Assembly (NCBI GenBank): GCA_031552765.1
Contig: JAVBME010000038.1
Span: 1-8,853 of the forward strand
DNA from: JAVBME01 sp031552765
GTDB taxonomy: Bacteria > Bacillota > Negativicutes > Acidaminococcales > JAISLQ01
Reading direction: 5' to 3'
Length of the DNA: 8,853 nt
Shown here: in pieces, positions 5,430 through 8,853 of the stretch
How the letters are laid out: each line of letters begins with the position of its first letter
Position numbering within the stretch: the first letter of the stretch is position 1
Notes under the pieces: generated by a model
Database searches by the model: none
What the model was told of the DNA's origin: nothing
What the model saw: only the letters and a program-made list of their open reading frames with translations
Position numbers and translations under genes: made by a program

Positions 5430-6962
5430 TTAGGCTTTCGGGCCATATTTTTCGGCATATTGCAAAGCGGTCATGGCAGCTGCTTCTTCCCTTTGCCCTT
5501 CAGCCAAACCAAAACGCGCCAGCGTAGCCTGCGAGGTAGGACTGCTTGCCAGGCTGCCTGCTATATATACTGCAGTGCACACGCCAAGACCCCACAGTCC
5601 GCTATGTATCGCCATAGGATTGCGGTCGACATATGTGGTGTAGTAAATAGTCGCCAGGCCTGCGATAAGCCCCCACATCATACCTGTGCCGTTACCGCGT
5701 TTCCACCAGATACCGCCGACCACCGCCGGCAGCGCTACCAGATAGCCGGGATAGGCCAGCTGTATGCCCATGGTGACCAATTGCCCCAGGGAATGAAGCG
5801 AAATATAGTAAGAGATGCCCAGCACGACGAATACCATGATGCGGCCGAAAAGGACCAGCTTCGCTTCGGACAGGGAAGCCTGCTGTTCTTTGGAAAATAC
5901 TTTAGGCATATCCTGCGTGAATACGGAAGATATGAGAAGCAGCAGGCCGCCTGCCGTAGACATGGCTGCTGACAAAAGTCCGCCGACCACGCAGGAAGCT
6001 ACGACAGGGTTGGTAAATTTCAGGATATATTCTATAACCAGGTTATCGGCGGTCGCCGGTTTAGCGCTCGGGAAAGCGATGACCAGGCCGGCCACGATAA
6101 AAAGAGGCGCTGTAACGGTGACCAGCACCGTGCCAAGGCCGCAACCGGAAGCTACGCTGTGCATGGTAGACAGGTCTTTGGCGCAATAATACTTGGTCCA
6201 CAGTACCGGCCATATAGGCATGGACAGCCACATAACGAGGCCGCCTCCTATAGAGGCCGAGATAGGCCCGCGCGGAGTGTAGATGTTGGGGTTTATCGCC
6301 ATGGCTTTATCGAAAAGGTTTGTGACGCCGCCATTATAATAGACCATGGAAGCTACTATTATTCCGGTGCCCAGGAGCAGGAACAGCGCCTGCATGACGT
6401 CGACGTAGGCAACCGCGCGCATGCCGCCTTTAACTACATAAAGGGCCAGTACGCCGGCTATGATGAGGGTAGCCCACATCGGATCCATGCCGGTAGCAGC
6501 CTGGATTACCCAGCTACAGGCTTTGATCTGGATGACGATATAAAAAATGGAAAAGTAGACTGTAATAATAAGACCGACCAGAAAGCGGGAGGAAGCGTTG
6601 GCTTCATAACGGTCGGCGATAAAATCAGCCGGAGTAATATAACCATACCTTTTGCCAAAATACCAAAGCTTACTGCCGATCAACAGAAAGAGCGGATAAC
6701 TTACGATACCATAACCGAAGAAGTTGAATATCGCGCTCAAACCGAAGTTATAAGTTTGCCCCAGTTGGCCCTGAAAAGCAAAGGCGCTGAACGCCGTAGC
6801 CAAAGAGGTAAGAAACAGCACCACAGTGCCAAGGCCGCCGCTGGCTACATAAAAATCCTGCTGGGTAGTTTCCACTGTTTTTTTGCTGGCATATATGGAC
6901 AAGCCAAAGCACACGGCCAGATATACAGCGGCAAACACCATTACGCTAGTACCAGTATCCAT
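5430..6962 (-). CDS. Sodium:solute symporter (SSS family)
   Basis: A 510-residue, 13-helix-type carrier of the SSS family (the PanF/PutP/SGLT group), expected to import an organic solute with Na+ across the cytoplasmic membrane. Seen are the N-terminal DFYVASGG (36-43), the family signature KGGMRAVAYVDVMQ (178-191) and the helix-8 segment LLSAAMSTAGGLLLL (329-343), whose Ser335 and Thr336 correspond to the conserved Na2-site hydroxyls. A cytoplasmic C-terminal tail of about 40 residues follows the last helix (about 450-470). The ATG at 6962 has GGAGGG upstream; an extra ATG-TAA lies between the two. It follows the amidohydrolase gene by 47 bases and precedes the small membrane protein gene by 20. 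Context suggests it brings in the pathway substrate. A pantothenate-type carrier is possible, but nothing else nearby concerns CoA synthesis. Confidence 0.92.
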   Translation of the reverse strand: MDTGTSVMVFAAVYLAVCFGLSIYASKKTVETTQQDFYVASGGLGTVVLFLTSLATAFSAFAFQGQLGQTYNFGLSAIFNFFGYGIVSYPLFLLIGSKLWYFGKRYGYITPADFIADRYEANASSRFLVGLIITVYFSIFYIVIQIKACSWVIQAATGMDPMWATLIIAGVLALYVVKGGMRAVAYVDVMQALFLLLGTGIIVASMVYYNGGVTNLFDKAMAINPNIYTPRGPISASIGGGLVMWLSMPIWPVLWTKYYCAKDLSTMHSVASGCGLGTVLVTVTAPLFIVAGLVIAFPSAKPATADNLVIEYILKFTNPVVASCVVGGLLSAAMSTAGGLLLLISSVFTQDMPKVFSKEQQASLSEAKLVLFGRIMVFVVLGISYYISLHSLGQLVTMGIQLAYPGYLVALPAVVGGIWWKRGNGTGMMWGLIAGLATIYYTTYVDRNPMAIHSGLWGLGVCTAVYIAGSLASSPTSQATLARFGLAEGQREEAAAMTALQYAEKYGPKA

Positions 6963-7009
6963 TTACATTTTCCCTCCAATAACAAATAAAGTTTTTTCCG
7001 GAAACCTTT

Positions 7010-7744
7010 TCAGATATTGAATACTTTTTGCGCGGTGCCGGCAAGACACATATCCAGCTCTTCCCGGCTCAGCTCTTTGATAGAACGGTATTTTCCCAGT
7101 TCATTGGCGATATTGCTGGTCATGTCGGAACCAAACATCACGCGGTCTGCCCCCAGCTTTTTGACAAAGCTTTTTACCCGGTGCGGCGCCCCTACCCATG
7201 ATGTTTCAAGGTATACATTCGGGCAATCCTGAGCCACCAGTTCCGCTTCCCCGCTGAAAATATACGCTCCGGCATGGCAGAGCACCATTTTCATGTCAGG
7301 GTACTGCCTGGCTCTCGGAATGATGCAGGCCGGCAAGGCGTACGGAGCGCCAAGGCCCGTATGCATCAATAGCGGCAGCTTGAAAGTATGGGCCGCTTCA
7401 AACACCTTGTCGGAATCTTTTGTAGTCACCGGGCAGGCATGCCCCAGCGGGTGTATTTTCAACGCTTTAAAGCCTTTTTTTACGCAACGTTCTACTTCCC
7501 TCATATAAACATCATATTCACAATGCGGATTTATGGAAATCATGCCGTAAATCCGTCCGGGGTATTTTTTTCCCAGATTTTCTATGGCGTCATGTACAGC
7601 TGTTTCCTTGTAGGTGCCTGGAAATGGCATTACCAGCGCGGCATCAACGCCATTTTCATCCATCGCGCCTATAAGCTCCTGCTCGCTGACATGGTGGTCA
7701 AATACAAAACAGCCGCCAAAATGTTGATGAGAATCTATTATCAT
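7010..7744 (-). CDS. Amidohydrolase-2 family metal-dependent hydrolase
   Basis: A 244-residue TIM-barrel hydrolase of the amidohydrolase-2 family, which includes ACMSD-type decarboxylases and 2-pyrone-4,6-dicarboxylate lactonase. Metal and catalytic ligands are all present: His6 and His8 in IIDSHQHFGG, His128 (LLMHTG), His157 (VLCHAG) and Asp207 (MFGSDM). Lys96 in FKALKIHP lies at the usual end of a barrel strand. It has no signal peptide, so it acts in the cytoplasm. The length is short compared with the roughly 300-330 residues of ACMSD-like enzymes but normal for compact members. The ATG follows GGAGG by 7 bases. It sits between the SDR gene (36 bases upstream) and the SSS symporter gene. 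By context it probably hydrolyses a lactone, amide or ring, or decarboxylates an imported acid, before the CoA-dependent steps; the reaction cannot be fixed from sequence. Confidence 0.9.
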   Translation of the reverse strand: MIIDSHQHFGGCFVFDHHVSEQELIGAMDENGVDAALVMPFPGTYKETAVHDAIENLGKKYPGRIYGMISINPHCEYDVYMREVERCVKKGFKALKIHPLGHACPVTTKDSDKVFEAAHTFKLPLLMHTGLGAPYALPACIIPRARQYPDMKMVLCHAGAYIFSGEAELVAQDCPNVYLETSWVGAPHRVKSFVKKLGADRVMFGSDMTSNIANELGKYRSIKELSREELDMCLAGTAQKVFNI

Positions 7745-7780
7745 AACTAACCCTCCAATCTTTCCCTTGCCCTTTATTTA

Positions 7781-8557
7781 TCAGGCCATCAGCCGCCCGC
7801 CGTTTACGTCCAAAATACAGCCGGTCATATAGGCCGAATCGTCGGACGCTAAAAACAGCACTACCGAGGCCTGTTCTTCCGCTGTAGACTGCCGGCCCAG
7901 GGGAATTGACGACAGGGTTTCTTTCTTTTGCTGGTCACTCAGTTCATTCCAGAGGTTTATCATACGTTCACCGCTAAGAACCGTACCCGGCGCAATAGCG
8001 TTCACATTTATATTGTCCGGGCCTACCTCAAGCGCCAGCCGCCTGGTGAAAGAAATTACGCCTCCTTTGGCCGCCGCGTAAGCCACGCCTGTTACTATGC
8101 TGGCCGTGCGTCCGCCGATGGATGTAAGGTTGATTATTTTGCCGTAGCGGTTTTTCCGCATGTATGGCACTGCCGCCTGACTGCAAAAGAAAGTCCCTTT
8201 GAGGTTTACGTTAAGCACCTTGTCCCAGTCTTTTTCGGTTATCTCCTCAAGTTTTTTCGGCGTGAACAGGCTGCCGCCGGCTACGTTCACGAGAATGTCG
8301 ATGCGGCCAAACTCTTTGTCCACCTGTGCCATAAGTTCATTGACATCCTTGTGGGAAGTAACGTCCAATTTTACTATTTTGTATTGGCCAGGATATGATT
8401 TGCTCAATTCCTCCTCCGCGCTTTGCATCATCGGCTCAGTCACGTCCGTCAGCACCACTTTTGCGCCTTGCGCCAGAAAAGTCTTGGAAAACACCAGGCC
8501 AAGGCCGCCGCAAGCGCCTGTAAGGATAGCCACCCTGCCCTTTAATCTGTCACCCAT
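7781..8557 (-). CDS. Short-chain dehydrogenase/reductase (FabG/BadH-like SDR)
   Basis: A 258-residue classical SDR. Seen are the dinucleotide motif TGACGGLG (13-20), Asp38 at the end of strand 2 (favouring NAD over NADP), LDV (64-66), the NNAG-equivalent NVAG (91-94), Asn118, Ser146 and the catalytic Y160-AAA-K164. The ending ILDVNGGRLMA is typical. It most likely oxidises a 3-hydroxyacyl-CoA or a related secondary alcohol to the ketone, the step after hydration by the MaoC-type pair and before thiolysis. The ATG at 8557 is preceded by AAGGGG at about 9 bases. It is the first gene after the thiolase terminator and starts the block with the amidohydrolase, symporter and small membrane protein. 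A carbonyl reductase acting on the amidohydrolase product is an alternative. Confidence 0.92.
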   Translation of the reverse strand: MGDRLKGRVAILTGACGGLGLVFSKTFLAQGAKVVLTDVTEPMMQSAEEELSKSYPGQYKIVKLDVTSHKDVNELMAQVDKEFGRIDILVNVAGGSLFTPKKLEEITEKDWDKVLNVNLKGTFFCSQAAVPYMRKNRYGKIINLTSIGGRTASIVTGVAYAAAKGGVISFTRRLALEVGPDNINVNAIAPGTVLSGERMINLWNELSDQQKKETLSSIPLGRQSTAEEQASVVLFLASDDSAYMTGCILDVNGGRLMA

Positions 8558-8634
8558 TCCACTTCACCCCTTTGTAAAAATATTTGTGTGGTAATAATGT
8601 TTAGTTTTCGCTATTTTCCGACTGTTTGCCTTTG
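8558..8634 (-). promoter_or_regulatory. Leader region of the SDR block, promoter expected but not clear
   Basis: Between the thiolase terminator and the SDR start lie about 77 AT-rich bases that should hold the promoter of the block. On the minus strand CATTAT and TATTAC are -10-like hexamers, but no good -35 sits 16-18 bases upstream of either. Either the promoter is activator-dependent or the block is reached by read-through from the thiolase gene. No riboswitch-like fold was apparent by eye. Confidence 0.3.
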
Positions 8635-8681
8635 AAAAAGGGCCAGGTAAACCACTAACTTTCCATATAGTTTACCTGGCC
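8635..8681 (-). terminator. Intrinsic terminator after the thiolase gene
   Basis: A perfect 12-bp stem, GGCCAGGTAAAC (8641-8652) with GTTTACCTGGCC (8670-8681), with a 17-base loop, is followed on the minus strand by C and five T (8640-8635). It starts 12 bases after the thiolase stop. There is no T-run on the plus-strand side, so it serves the minus strand only. It separates the thiolase transcript from the SDR block, at least in part. Confidence 0.85.
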
Positions 8682-8693
8682 TGCAAATACCTT

Positions 8694-8853
8694 TTACTTA
8701 TCCACCCTCAAAACCATACACTCGCCCTCGCCTATACCGCCGCAGATAGTGGCAAGGCCCACCCCGCCGCCGCGCCGTTTGAGCTCGTAACACAAGGTCA
8801 TCACTATCCTCGCCGCCGTCGCCCCTGTCGGGTGCCCTATCGCTATCGCACCG
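8694..8853 (-). CDS. Acetyl-CoA C-acetyltransferase (thiolase), C-terminal fragment
   Basis: Only the last 52 codons and the stop (8694-8696) are in the window; the gene continues beyond the right edge. The fragment is diagnostic: GAIAIGHPTGATAARI at its start carries the catalytic His of the thiolase GHP motif, and LATICGGIGEGE near the end carries the second catalytic Cys (C-x-G). Full-length family members are about 390-400 residues. It would cleave a 3-ketoacyl-CoA with CoA, or condense two acetyl-CoA. As the gene upstream of the SDR on the same strand it fits the last step of a beta-oxidation-like route, although a terminator lies between them. Confidence 0.93.
   Translation of the reverse strand, partial: GAIAIGHPTGATAARIVMTLCYELKRRGGGVGLATICGGIGEGECMVLRVDK

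Noticed and set aside
6159..6989. A 276-codon plus-strand open frame opposite the SSS gene
   Set aside because: It lies antisense to a well-supported symporter with intact family motifs, has no membrane or domain pattern and no ribosome binding site. The open frame is a side effect of the codon use of the real gene.
7781..8557. SDR as FabG of fatty acid synthesis
   Set aside because: Asp38 after strand 2 favours NAD, and no acyl carrier protein, FabD or FabF genes are nearby; a catabolic hydroxyacyl dehydrogenase fits the context better.
2694..8681. Terminator stems at 2694, 5036 and 8641 as copies of one repeat family
   Set aside because: The first two share CCAGGCCG/CGGCCTGG cores, but loops, flanks and outer stems differ, and the third has the core GGCCAGG instead. 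Short GC-rich similarity among terminators is expected by chance.
1..8853. CRISPR arrays, tRNA or rRNA genes, insertion sequences, phage genes
   Set aside because: No spaced direct repeats, cloverleaf-like segments, transposase or integrase motifs, or phage-like proteins were visible on either strand.

Overview
The window reads as a piece of an anaerobe-like Firmicutes chromosome. GGAGG-type ribosome binding sites precede most genes, GTG starts are common, Ile is often ATA beside GC-rich third positions, and the intergenic DNA is very AT-rich. I suspect a Negativicutes-type host, but that is an impression and not proven by any gene here.

Layout from left to right. Bases 1-220 hold no convincing gene; they contain a very long GC-rich hairpin (24-85) downstream of a LysR-type regulator gene (221-1123, minus). 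That regulator is divergent, across a 131-base AT-rich promoter region, from a DASS/SLC13-type carboxylate transporter gene (1255-2685, plus). A strong bidirectional terminator (2694-2730) separates this unit from a long run of minus-strand genes that fills the rest of the window.

Reading the minus strand in its own direction (right to left), the order is: the 3' end of a thiolase gene cut by the window edge, an intrinsic terminator, a short-chain dehydrogenase/reductase (SDR), a metal-dependent amidohydrolase-2 family hydrolase, a sodium:solute symporter (SSS), a small two-helix membrane protein, a second terminator-like hairpin, two half-size hotdog proteins forming a probable split MaoC-type enoyl-CoA hydratase, and an unclassified polytopic permease. 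Spacings within the two sub-blocks (SDR to small protein; hydratase pair to permease) are 20-47 bases or overlapping, so each is almost certainly one transcript. The hairpin between them leaves only 25 bases before the next start, so the second block may depend on read-through.

Together the genes look like a catabolic cassette. SSS and one or two carboxylate-type permeases would move a small organic acid; the amidohydrolase would hydrolyse or decarboxylate it; the split hydratase, SDR and thiolase match the hydration, oxidation and thiolytic steps of a beta-oxidation-like CoA route. No CoA ligase or CoA transferase is visible, and the substrate cannot be read from the sequence. I see no phage, CRISPR, IS element, tRNA or rRNA. 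Several starts were moved inward from the longest reading frame because a Shine-Dalgarno sequence fits the internal codon better.
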